From JAMOQA01 sp964420365 (GTDB lineage Bacteria; Acidobacteriota; Polarisedimenticolia; J045): a stretch of 64,000 nucleotides of DNA. Every line of letters starts with the position of its first letter. The stretch's first letter is position 1. This document shows positions 7,704 to 15,893 of the stretch, in pieces. A program made the translations under genes and the position numbers. The stretch is taken from contig CAYQTA010000114.1 of NCBI GenBank assembly GCA_964420365.1, forward strand, positions 186,001 through 250,000, read 5' to 3'. The notes under the pieces were generated by a model. The model worked only from the letters and a program-made list of their open reading frames with translations. It was not told the DNA's origin and searched no databases.

Positions 7704-9620
7704 TCAGGGAAGCTTCTTCCCCGCCCGCGGGACACGGGACGGGCGCTCCGGCGGCTTCGGCTTCCGCGCTTCCTCCTGCCGCCGCCGCTTCTCCACGAGG
7801 TCCGCGATGGCACCCCGCACTCCCCCCGCGTCGGGGACCCGGAGGGAACGGAGCCCCCCGTAGAAGACGTACATCCCGGGCGAGGGCGCGATGGTCATGT
7901 CCGCGGCCAGGAGCACCTGCCGGTCCCGGTCGTTCACGAGGGTCCGCACCAGGGTGAAGGGGAACGGGGACGCCAGCGCCGCCTCCCGGATCGCGTCGGC
8001 ACCCGGCGCGTCCACCCGCGGGGTGGTCAGCAGCGCCATCACCGGGGGAAAGTGGTACTCGTAGACCGCGAGGCCCCACGCCGGAATCAGCAGGGGAACG
8101 CGGTCCCAGGAGTTGCCGAAGGCGCGGAGGATCCCCTCCGCGGCCCGTTTCCAGGATCGACCGTCCGTCAGGTAGAAGAGCCGGACCAGGACCCGGACCA
8201 TCCGGGCGTTGTCCCGGAGAGGGTAGATCCGCACGCGCTGGAGGGCCGGCCCGCTCGGAACCGGGATCGTGTCGGAGAGGGCCCCGGTCGAACGGTCGAG
8301 CAGGTTGCCGAGGGCGACCCGCGCCACGTCCTCGGCGGCCGCGAGCCATTCCCCGTCACCGGTCGCCTGGTACGCGTCGAGGAACGCGAGGGCGGTTGCC
8401 GACAGGTCCTCGAGGTGCTGGGGAAGGATTCCCCGGTCCCCGATCACGGCCCGGGCCACCCCCCGGCCCTTCCGCCAGCGGTGATCGCGCAGGAACCGGG
8501 CGGCGGCGAGCCCCCTCTCCCGCAGCTTCGCGTCCCCGAGGACCGCTCCCGCCCGGACCAGCGCCGCGGCCGCGAGAGCGTTGCTCGCCGTGATGACCGT
8601 GTCGTCCCGCCCGCCGGGGCACGCGTCCGCGATCGCCTCGCCGAACGACCCGTCCTCGTGACCGAGCCTCTCGACGAGGAAGGTCGCCACCTTCCTGGCC
8701 CGTTCCGACCAGGTCCGCCGCCCGGTCTCGCGCCAGGCGAGGAGCAGGAGGTCCAGGTACCGGGCGTTCCGGTCGAGGAGCTTCTCCCGCTGCGGCCGCT
8801 CCCAGTCGAGGCCCAGGGCCATGCGCCAGAGGGCGCCGTCCTCCGGGTCGGTGAGCTTCGCGGACAGGGTCGAGAGACCGGCGGTTCCGAGGACACGCCA
8901 CGGATCTTCCTCCTCTCCCCCCAGCGTCAGCATCAGTTCCAGGAGGTCGAACCGCGGGATCCGGGGGGGGCCCCCGAAGTAGCGCCGCTCGGCATCGAAG
9001 GTCGCCCTCAGGTTCTGGGCGATCCCCCACGTCAGTGCCTGGTCGACCGGTCCCCGCTCCGGGCGGGCCGTCTTCGCGATCTCGGCAACCCGGTCCCGTG
9101 CAAGGCGAATCGCCTCCTCGCGGTGGTCCCGGTACCAGGCGCGCACCGCGACCAGCAGGTCGGCCAGCTTGTCCGCCGGCATCAGCGTCGCCGTCATTCG
9201 CCGGGGTTCCCCTCCCTCGAGGGGGGAGAAGAAGAGGGGGCTCCCGTCCGGGAGCAGCAGGGTGATCGCGGGCCAGCCCTCCGCGGGGTACCGCCGGAGC
9301 AGGTCCGGATGCAGGTCGGCGCGGACCCGGACGGGGACGTATCCGTCCGCCACCGCCTTCGCGACCGCCGGGTCCGTCCACATCTTCTCGTCCGCGGCCC
9401 GGCAGGCGGCGGACCACGGGACATCCAGCACGAGGAGGACGAGCCGGTCCTCCATCACCGCGCGGCGGAAGGCACCCGGCTCCCAGTCCTTCCAGGCGAT
9501 CGGCGCCGCCGTCGCCCTCCCCGGCCCGCCGGTGGCGCCGGCCGCCGGCGCCTGCCCCGCCAGCAGCAGGAAGAGGCACGCGAGGAACGTTCCACGTCGC
9601 AGCAGGTTCATCCTGGTCAC
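7704..9620 (-). CDS. Secreted DUF255/YyaL-like thioredoxin-fold plus (alpha/alpha)6-barrel protein
   Basis: A 638-residue protein starting with a signal peptide (LLRRGTFLACLFLLLAGQAPAAGA). It continues with a thioredoxin-like DUF255 segment (residues 40-140: AWKDWEPGAFRRAVMEDRL, then PWSAACRAADEKMW and EGWPAITLLLPDGSPLFF) and a long helical-barrel half with DDTVITASNALAAAALVRAG and FLDAYQATGDGEWLAAAEDVAR. The family member YyaL normally carries a WCHVM (CxxC-type) site; here it reads WSAAC, so only one Cys remains. The GTG at 9620 is preferred over the ATG at 9611 because GGAGG lies 5 bp before it. The role is unknown; envelope redox or polymer processing is possible. Confidence 0.75.
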   Translation of the reverse strand: MTRMNLLRRGTFLACLFLLLAGQAPAAGATGGPGRATAAPIAWKDWEPGAFRRAVMEDRLVLLVLDVPWSAACRAADEKMWTDPAVAKAVADGYVPVRVRADLHPDLLRRYPAEGWPAITLLLPDGSPLFFSPLEGGEPRRMTATLMPADKLADLLVAVRAWYRDHREEAIRLARDRVAEIAKTARPERGPVDQALTWGIAQNLRATFDAERRYFGGPPRIPRFDLLELMLTLGGEEEDPWRVLGTAGLSTLSAKLTDPEDGALWRMALGLDWERPQREKLLDRNARYLDLLLLAWRETGRRTWSERARKVATFLVERLGHEDGSFGEAIADACPGGRDDTVITASNALAAAALVRAGAVLGDAKLRERGLAAARFLRDHRWRKGRGVARAVIGDRGILPQHLEDLSATALAFLDAYQATGDGEWLAAAEDVARVALGNLLDRSTGALSDTIPVPSGPALQRVRIYPLRDNARMVRVLVRLFYLTDGRSWKRAAEGILRAFGNSWDRVPLLIPAWGLAVYEYHFPPVMALLTTPRVDAPGADAIREAALASPFPFTLVRTLVNDRDRQVLLAADMTIAPSPGMYVFYGGLRSLRVPDAGGVRGAIADLVEKRRRQEEARKPKPPERPSRVPRAGKKLP

Positions 9621-9650
9621 CCGAACCTCCGGTCGCCCGGCGACCCCCGC

Positions 9651-10136
9651 TCAGGGAGGAGTCGCGATCGTGACGACGAGCAGCGTATCCCCGACCCGGA
9701 TCTCGTCACCGTCCTGGAGCTCGCAGGCCGTGATTCGGCGTCCACCGACCCAGGTCCCGTTCGTCGACCCGAGGTCCTTCACGAGGACGCAGTTGGCCCC
9801 GTAGACCTCGAGGCTCGCGTGGCGGCGCGAGACCCGCGGGTCCTCGTCGAGGGGAATGTCGACGCTCCCGCGCCCCAGGATCACGCGCGAGCGGGTCACG
9901 CGGAAGCTCCGGCCGGCCATCGGGCCGCCGGTCACGTCGAGGGAGATCTCCCACCCTTCCGGCAGTTCGACCCGGGCGAGATCTCCCTGTGCCGCCTCCG
10001 CTCCGCCGAGGCCGGGAGCCCCGCCGGGGACGGGAATCGCCACGGTCTTGCGCGAAACGTCGCCGCAGGCCGGGCATCGTCCTCGCCCGTCGACCGGCCC
10101 CCCGCAGGCGGGGCAACGGTTCGTCCCACCGGTCAT
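9651..10136 (-). CDS. Zinc-ribbon/FHA-domain protein
   Basis: A 161-residue protein with an N-terminal double CxxC zinc ribbon (CPACGG and CPACGD, residues 8-26), a short linker, and a C-terminal forkhead-associated domain with the canonical GRG..., SRRHASLEV and DLGSTNGTWV motifs. FHA domains bind phosphothreonine peptides, so a link to a Ser/Thr kinase elsewhere is likely. The ATG at 10136 overlaps the epimerase stop (ATGA), fixing the start. No kinase is encoded nearby. Confidence 0.88.
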   Translation of the reverse strand: MTGGTNRCPACGGPVDGRGRCPACGDVSRKTVAIPVPGGAPGLGGAEAAQGDLARVELPEGWEISLDVTGGPMAGRSFRVTRSRVILGRGSVDIPLDEDPRVSRRHASLEVYGANCVLVKDLGSTNGTWVGGRRITACELQDGDEIRVGDTLLVVTIATPP

Positions 10137-10897
10137 CGATCCTTCCCCTCGTCCCGCGCGGCAAGGGCGTCCCGCAGTTCCCTGCCGGTCCGTTCCCGGA
10201 ACTGTTCGCCGAGGGACACGAGCCCCGGGACGGCCTGGTCCGCGAGCAGCTTCTCCACCCGGTGGGCGGGAAGGAACTGCAGGCCGGGCGCGAGCGGACC
10301 CGCCTCGCCCCGGGCCCACTGGTTCGTCCAGTCCTCGAACGCCTCGAGGTCGATCCCCCGGATCGTCACCCCCTCCGGGCCCAGGGCCTCGAGCAGGCCC
10401 ACCAGGCGGACCTTCGGGTCGCGCAGGTAGAGAACGACCACGTCTCCGGGCCGCAGTCCCCGGGGCCCGTTCTTCTCTTCCCCGCCTCCCGGCCGCTCCG
10501 ACAGCTCGAGGAGCACGCCTCCCGTGTCCCGCGGGTGAAGGAACGCCACGCGGGCCCCGCCCGCCCCGGCCCTCGGGCCCCCGCCGAGGGGCTCGATCCC
10601 CCGGGCCGCCAGGCGCGCCAGGACCGCGTCGAGGTCGTCGACCCGCAGGCAGAGGTGGTGGATTCCCTCGCCCCGCTTCTCGAGGTGCCTCCCCACGGGG
10701 GAATCCGCGGCGAGGGGCTCGAGCAGCTCCACGTGGGCGTTCCCCGCGTCGAGGAACCAGGTCCGCACGCCCTCCGGGGGGACCGCCTCCGCCCGTTCCA
10801 GCTCGAGGCCCAGCAGCTCCGCCCACAGGGGCAGCCGCTGGCGCGGGTCGCGCACCGCCACGCCGAGGTGGTCGATCCCGAGGATCCTCCCCGTCAT
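10133..10897 (-). CDS. mce: Methylmalonyl-CoA epimerase with an unassigned C-terminal domain
   Basis: The first ~130 residues are a glyoxalase-fold methylmalonyl-CoA epimerase: ILGIDHLGVAVRD with metal ligand His10, a second ligand in EGIHHLCLRVDD, and FLHPRDTGGVLLELSE with the Glu ligand. It interconverts (S)- and (R)-methylmalonyl-CoA. Bacterial epimerases normally end there (about 135-150 residues). This one continues for ~115 residues with GDVVVLYLRDPKVRLVGLLEAL, VTIRGIDLEAFEDWTNQW and a helical tail. The extension looks like a small beta-barrel domain resembling stand-alone acidobacterial hypothetical proteins as I remember them. It is coupled to meaB (ATGA overlap at 10894-10897). Confidence 0.85.
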   Translation of the reverse strand: MTGRILGIDHLGVAVRDPRQRLPLWAELLGLELERAEAVPPEGVRTWFLDAGNAHVELLEPLAADSPVGRHLEKRGEGIHHLCLRVDDLDAVLARLAARGIEPLGGGPRAGAGGARVAFLHPRDTGGVLLELSERPGGGEEKNGPRGLRPGDVVVLYLRDPKVRLVGLLEALGPEGVTIRGIDLEAFEDWTNQWARGEAGPLAPGLQFLPAHRVEKLLADQAVPGLVSLGEQFRERTGRELRDALAARDEGKDR

Positions 10898-11859
10898 CGG
10901 CTCCCTCCCGCCGCGTGGCCGGCCGCGGCGAGGACACGGTCGGCGGCGCTGTACGGATCGACCCGCCGGGCGGCCAGGTCCCGGACGAGCCCTTCCCAGT
11001 CCTCGCTCCCGTATCCCTCCCGCAACTGCCGGAGCACCGCTTCCCGCAGGATGTCCTCGAGGCGCGCACGGGCCCGCTCGCGGCGCCGGGCGGCCCGCCG
11101 CTCCGCGCTCTCCGGCCGCGAGAGGTGTTCCTCGATCGCCGCGACCAGCTCGTCGATCCCCTCCCCGCGGGTCGCGATCGTCTTCAGGACCGGCGGGCGG
11201 GGCCTGCCGTCGTCCAGGGAGAGACGCAGCATCTGTTCCAGCTCCCCGACGAGCTTGTCCGCCCCGTCGCGGTCCGCCTTGTTGACGACGAACTGGTCCG
11301 CGATCTCGAGGATCCCGGCCTTGATCGCCTGGATGTCGTCTCCCATGCCGGGCACGAGCACGACGAGCACCGAGTCCGCGAGGCGGGTGACGTCGATCTC
11401 GTCCTGCCCGACCCCGACCGTCTCGACGATGATCACGTCCCGGCCGAACGCGTCCAGCAGGTCGAGGACGTCACCGGTCGCCCGGGAGAGACCCCCGAGG
11501 AATCCGCGGGTCGCCATCGAGCGGATGAAGACCCCCGGGTCGCCGCTGTGGCGCATCATCCGCACCCGGTCACCGAGGATCGCTCCCCCCGAGAAGGCGC
11601 TCGACGGGTCGACGGCGATCACGCCCACCGTCTTCCCCCGCGCCCGGTACGCCTCGATCAGCCGGTCGACCAGGGAACTCTTGCCCGCCCCGGGGAAACC
11701 GGTGATCCCGAGGGTCACGGCCCGCCCCGTCCTCGGGTAGAGCGCCCGCAACAGCTCCGGCGCGGACGGATGATCTTCCTCGACGAGGGAGATCCCCCGG
11801 GCGAGGGCCCGCACGTCCCCGGCGCCGATCCTCTCCGCGAGTTCCGCGATCCTGCTCAC
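10894..11859 (-). CDS. meaB: MeaB/ArgK G3E GTPase, methylmalonyl-CoA mutase chaperone
   Basis: A 321-residue G3E-family GTPase that gates cofactor B12 loading and protects methylmalonyl-CoA mutase. Visible motifs are the P-loop ITGFPGAGKSSLVDRLI, the VIAVDPSS strand, the ETVGVGQDEIDV segment with the Mg-binding acid, and NKADRDGADKL as the base-specificity motif. The GTG at 11859 is preceded by GAGGAGA with a 7 bp spacer. The mutase itself is not in the window. Linkage to the epimerase and an acyl-CoA dehydrogenase points to propionyl-CoA or branched-chain catabolism. Confidence 0.95.
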   Translation of the reverse strand: MSRIAELAERIGAGDVRALARGISLVEEDHPSAPELLRALYPRTGRAVTLGITGFPGAGKSSLVDRLIEAYRARGKTVGVIAVDPSSAFSGGAILGDRVRMMRHSGDPGVFIRSMATRGFLGGLSRATGDVLDLLDAFGRDVIIVETVGVGQDEIDVTRLADSVLVVLVPGMGDDIQAIKAGILEIADQFVVNKADRDGADKLVGELEQMLRLSLDDGRPRPPVLKTIATRGEGIDELVAAIEEHLSRPESAERRAARRRERARARLEDILREAVLRQLREGYGSEDWEGLVRDLAARRVDPYSAADRVLAAAGHAAGGSR

Positions 11860-11908
11860 CCCGCGTCTCCTCGTCGTCCCCCGCGTGGCTCCCCGGGGCC
11901 GCTCGCGC

Positions 11909-13084
11909 TCACTTCTTCTTCCGGTCGAGGCGGCCGAGGACCTGGCGCGCGATCACGAGGCGCTGGATCTCGGACGTCCCCTCGCCGATCGTGTTCAGCT
12001 TGCAGTCGCGGAAGAACTTCTCCACCGGGTAGTCCTTGGTGAACCCGTAGCCGCCGAAGATCTGGACCGCCTCGACGGCGGCCTTCACCGATACCTCGCC
12101 CGCCATCAGCTTCGCCATCGCCGATTCCTTCGTGCAGGGCTTCCCCCGGTCCATCAGCCAACCGGCCCGGTAGGTCAGCAGGCGGGCCGCGTCCAGCTCG
12201 GTGGCGATGTCGGCGATCTTCCACTGGATCGCCTGGAAGCTGCCGATCGGGCGGCCGAACTGTTCCCGTTCCCGGGCGTAGTCGATCGCCGCCTCGAGGG
12301 CCCCGCGGGCGGTGCCGAGCCCGAGGGCGGCGATCGAGATCCGGCCGCCATCGAGGATTCCCATCGCCTGCTTGAACCCTTCTCCCTCCTTCCCGATCAG
12401 GTTCTCCGCCGGGATCCGGCAGTTCTCGAGGATCGTCTCCGACGTGTCCGACGCGCGCATTCCGAGCTTGTTCTCGTGCTTGCCGGCCCGGAAGCCCGGC
12501 GTCCCCTTCTCGACGATGAACGCCGAGATCCCGTGGTGCTTCCTCGGGGAGTTCAGCGACTCGGGATCGGTGCGGGCCATGACGACGAGCAGGTCACCGA
12601 CCCGGGCATGGGTGGTGAACGTCTTCGTTCCGTTGAGCACCCAGTGGTCCCCGTCCCGTACCGCCGTCGTCCGGGTCCCCCCCGCGTCGGACCCCGCGGT
12701 CGGCTCGGTGAGGGCCCACGCCCCGATCCACTCGCCCGTCGCCAGCTTCGGGAGGTACCTGCGCTTCTGTTCCTCGCTGCCGTACTTCAGGATGTGGCCC
12801 GTGCACAGCGAGTTGTGCGCGGCGACCCCGAGGCCGATCGCCGGGTCGACCGTCGAGATCTCCTCGATGATCGTGATGTACTCGATGTACCCGAGCCCCG
12901 CGCCACCGTACTCCTCGGGCACCAGCACGCCGAGGAACCCCAGCTCTCCCATCTTCCGGAAGACGTCCCGGGGGAAATGGGCCGCCTCGTCCCACTCCTT
13001 GACGTGGGGAGCGATCTCCTCCTGGGCGAACCGCCGGGCCTCCTGGCGGATCATCTCCTGGGTCTCGGTCAGCGCGAAATCCAT
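11909..13084 (-). CDS. Acyl-CoA dehydrogenase
   Basis: A 391-residue flavoprotein of the short/branched-chain acyl-CoA dehydrogenase family. It has the N-terminal helical domain (MDFALTETQEMIRQEARRFA), the ALTEPTAGSDAGG flavin-binding motif in the middle beta domain, and the C-terminal helical domain ending with QIFGGYGFTKDYPVEKFFRD. The catalytic Glu sits in GEGTSEIQRLVIARQVLG. Electrons would pass to ETF. Chain-length preference cannot be read from the sequence; the meaB and epimerase genes directly downstream favour isobutyryl/2-methylbutyryl or butyryl-CoA. The start at 13084 drops ten spurious upstream residues. TATCAT at 13192-13197 is a possible -10 element. Confidence 0.92.
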   Translation of the reverse strand: MDFALTETQEMIRQEARRFAQEEIAPHVKEWDEAAHFPRDVFRKMGELGFLGVLVPEEYGGAGLGYIEYITIIEEISTVDPAIGLGVAAHNSLCTGHILKYGSEEQKRRYLPKLATGEWIGAWALTEPTAGSDAGGTRTTAVRDGDHWVLNGTKTFTTHARVGDLLVVMARTDPESLNSPRKHHGISAFIVEKGTPGFRAGKHENKLGMRASDTSETILENCRIPAENLIGKEGEGFKQAMGILDGGRISIAALGLGTARGALEAAIDYAREREQFGRPIGSFQAIQWKIADIATELDAARLLTYRAGWLMDRGKPCTKESAMAKLMAGEVSVKAAVEAVQIFGGYGFTKDYPVEKFFRDCKLNTIGEGTSEIQRLVIARQVLGRLDRKKK

Positions 13085-13237
13085 GGCTCCTCCGTCCTCA
13101 TCTCGTTGCACCGGGTGGGGTTGCGGCGCCCGGGCAGACAGGATCCGCCCGGCTCCGCGGGCCGGCCCCGGGACCTTCCGGCAGCCCCCGGATGATACGG
13201 CCCCGGGCCCGGCGGGACCACCGGGGCGGGAGGCGCC

Positions 13238-14368
13238 TCAGAGAAGGTCGACGAACACCTCGTCGGCGAGGAGCCGACCGCGGCGGGTCAGCCGGACGGT
13301 GGCCCCGCAGAACGCCACCAGCCCCTCCCGGGCCGCCCGGTCGAGAACCGGCCGCCGGCGTTCGACCGGGTTCGATCCGTGCCGGGCGGCGACACGGTCG
13401 AGGTCGACCCCGGCGATCCTCCGCAGGCCGAGGACCAGGGCCTCCCCCGCGCGGCGGTCCCCGTCGTACGGCTCCCGCGGAACCGGGGAACCGGCGCCCC
13501 GCACCACCGACAGCCACGCGTCGAGGTCCCGGGGATTGGTCCAGCGTCGTCCTGCCACGTAGCTGGCCGCCGCCGGCCCGAGGCCCAGGTAGGGCGCATC
13601 CGTCCAGTAGCGCAGGTTGTGCCGGCTCTCGTGCCCGGGCCGCGCGAAGTTCGAGATCTCGTAGGCCGGGAGCCCGGCCGCCTCCAGCCGGTCCGCCGCC
13701 CGCCAGTACAGGTCCGCCGCCCGGTCCGGGTCCGGCGCCGGCCGGGTTCCGCGCCGGATGCGCCGGGCCAGGGGGGCGTCCCCGTCCACCTCGAGCATGT
13801 AGCACGAGACGTGGCTCACCCCCTCGCCCAGCACGACATCGAGGTCCGCGTCGAGCTCCCGGTCCTCCTGCCCCGGCCACCCGATCACCAGGTCGGCCCC
13901 GAGGCTCCCGAAACCCGCGGCGCGGGCGAGGCGGAGGGCCCGTGGCCCCTCGTCCGCCGGGGCCCGCCGTCCCAGGGCGCGGATCCCCCGTTCCGAGGTC
14001 GACTGGACGCCGACGACGAGGCGGGTCACCCCGGCCGCGCGCCATCCCTCGAGCCGGTCCCGCGTCACGTCCTCCGGGTTCGCCTCGAGGGCGATCTCGG
14101 CTCCCTTCGCGATCCCGACCAGCCGGTCGAACCCCTCGAGGAGCGCTCCGACCAGGCGGGACGACAGGCGCGACGGGGTCCCGCCCCCGAGGTGGACCGT
14201 GGTCACCGGTCCCCCCGCCTCTTCCCTCCGCGCGGCCAGCTCCCGCAGGACGCCGTCGAGCCATTCTCCGGCCAGGTCGTCCCGGCCGACGGTGACGGCG
14301 AAGTCGCAGTAGGCGCAGCGTGCCCGGCAGAACGGCACGTGCACGTAGATCCCGCCCGCCTCCTCCAT
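13238..14368 (-). CDS. hemW: HemW-like radical SAM heme chaperone
   Basis: A 376-residue radical SAM enzyme with the 4Fe-4S site CRARCAYC (Cys14, Cys18, Cys21) after GIYVHVPF. The VHLGGGTPSRLS motif, EANPEDVT and GVQSTSERGIRALGR follow, then a HemW-type C-terminal domain with YEISNFARPGHESRHNLRYW and YLGLGPAAASYV. Lack of the extra Cys residue and active-site features of oxygen-independent coproporphyrinogen oxidase HemN favours HemW, which delivers heme to cytochromes. It is separated from the acyl-CoA dehydrogenase gene by 153 bp. Confidence 0.88.
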   Translation of the reverse strand: MEEAGGIYVHVPFCRARCAYCDFAVTVGRDDLAGEWLDGVLRELAARREEAGGPVTTVHLGGGTPSRLSSRLVGALLEGFDRLVGIAKGAEIALEANPEDVTRDRLEGWRAAGVTRLVVGVQSTSERGIRALGRRAPADEGPRALRLARAAGFGSLGADLVIGWPGQEDRELDADLDVVLGEGVSHVSCYMLEVDGDAPLARRIRRGTRPAPDPDRAADLYWRAADRLEAAGLPAYEISNFARPGHESRHNLRYWTDAPYLGLGPAAASYVAGRRWTNPRDLDAWLSVVRGAGSPVPREPYDGDRRAGEALVLGLRRIAGVDLDRVAARHGSNPVERRRPVLDRAAREGLVAFCGATVRLTRRGRLLADEVFVDLL

Positions 14369-14409
14369 GGCCCCGTCGTCTCCCGCGGTACGGCCGGACG
14401 CCCCGCGGC

Positions 14410-15768
14410 TCAGCGCAGGGCGCAGGATGCGAGGGCGGGGGCCGGCGCCGCGCACCTGGTTGCCGGGGCCGACCGCTCCTCCCCGGCCGACGTCCGGCCG
14501 AAGGACCCCTCCCCGTCCGCGGTTGCCGGGACGACCACGAAGAACTCGGCCGGGTCCTCAGCCGCGGGCACCTCGAGCGACGTCGCGGTGACGCCGCAGC
14601 CACCGGGTTCCGGCGTCACGGAGGCCCAGCCGGTCCGCAGGTCTCCCCGGTAGACCCCGTACCGGTCGCCACCACCGCAGTCGCCCGCCCACCGGAGGCG
14701 GAGCGACCCGCTCCCGGCCTTCTCCACGCGGAGCAGGCCGGCCACCCCGGGTGGTCCCGGCGGCGTCGTCCCGTGCAACCGGTGCCGGGAGAGGAACGCC
14801 CAGGCCTCCCGGGAGCCTTCCACGTCGTGGTCCTGGCGCCCGAGGCCGAGGAGCTGGAGGACCAGCGGGTTCCGCCGATGGTCGATCGAGGGCGTCGCGT
14901 GGCCCCCCCCGTGGACGCGGTAGAACGCCACCTCCGCCCCCTCGTAGCCGCCGGCGAAGAGGTCGTGGTGGACGGTGCACCCGTCGTCCGGGTCCAGGTC
15001 CGGGTGGTCGACCGACTCGGCCGGTTCCGGGTCGGCGTGCAGCCGGCGGACGAAGAAGTCCCGGGTCTCTTCCGCCGAGATCGCCGTACCCCGGGTGCAC
15101 TCCTCCTTGTCGTAGATGCATCCCCCGTCCCAGGGCATGTAGCGCTCCTCCGCGTCGCCGTTGCAGATGAAGACCGGGACGACGCGCCCCCCGTCCCGGC
15201 ACTCGGAGACCGCCGCCAGGTTCGCGATGAACGGCGCCACCGCCGCGATCCGGTCCCCGAGCTCGAAGGCGAGCCGGTAGGACATCAGCCCCCCGTTGCT
15301 CGACCCGGTCGCGTAGACCCGCTCGAGGTCGACCGGCCAGCGGGCCGCGACCCAGTCGATCAGCGCCGAGACGAAGCCCACGTCATCGGCCCCGGTCTCC
15401 ACCGCCGGCGCGTCCGCCCGGCAGTCGTTCCAGTTCTGGTCGTCCCCCGCCGTGTCGCCGGTCTCCGGGTTCACCCCGTTCGGAACCACGAGCAGGATCC
15501 CCTCCTCGTCCGCGATCTCGGGCCACTCCGCGTGGGTCCCGTTGTCCAGGAACGAGCGCATTCCCCCGCCCCCGCCGTGCAGGACGAACAGGAGGGGGTA
15601 ACCCCCCGGGGGAGCGGCCACGTCCGGCTCGTAGACACGGAACCACCGCGTCCGCCCCCCGTGCTCGAGGGACTGCTCCTCGTGCCACGTCCCGGCCGTC
15701 GCGGGCACCGCGACGAGCCAGGCCACCGCCAGCACCAGCGCCGGGACCACCCGGTCCTTCACCCTCAT
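14410..15768 (-). CDS. Secreted PHB-depolymerase/feruloyl-esterase-like hydrolase with C-terminal beta domain
   Basis: A 452-residue exported alpha/beta-hydrolase. A signal peptide covers residues 1-26 (VVPALVLAVAWLVAVPATAG). The oxyanion segment LLFVLHGGGGGM and the nucleophile elbow GSSNG (Ser157) follow. FYRVHGGGHATPS carries the probable catalytic His, as in the LpqC/PHB-depolymerase family. Paired cysteines in the insert (DCRADAP, SECRDGG, GGCIYDKEEC) suggest disulphides. After residue ~355 comes a fibronectin-like beta domain with RYGVYRGDL, often seen at the end of acidobacterial secreted proteins. GGAGG 5 bp before the ATG at 15768 fixes the start. Substrate is unknown. Confidence 0.82.
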   Translation of the reverse strand: MRVKDRVVPALVLAVAWLVAVPATAGTWHEEQSLEHGGRTRWFRVYEPDVAAPPGGYPLLFVLHGGGGGMRSFLDNGTHAEWPEIADEEGILLVVPNGVNPETGDTAGDDQNWNDCRADAPAVETGADDVGFVSALIDWVAARWPVDLERVYATGSSNGGLMSYRLAFELGDRIAAVAPFIANLAAVSECRDGGRVVPVFICNGDAEERYMPWDGGCIYDKEECTRGTAISAEETRDFFVRRLHADPEPAESVDHPDLDPDDGCTVHHDLFAGGYEGAEVAFYRVHGGGHATPSIDHRRNPLVLQLLGLGRQDHDVEGSREAWAFLSRHRLHGTTPPGPPGVAGLLRVEKAGSGSLRLRWAGDCGGGDRYGVYRGDLRTGWASVTPEPGGCGVTATSLEVPAAEDPAEFFVVVPATADGEGSFGRTSAGEERSAPATRCAAPAPALASCALR

Positions 15769-15893
15769 GCGCACCTCCGCTCTCGCGGGGAAAAGGTACC
15801 GCTTCCGCGACCCGGCGGCTGGCCCGGGTCGGCCACCGGGCCCTACGTTGAAGTTGAACACGATCGGCCCGGTGCGGGCCGGTGCGGAGACCG

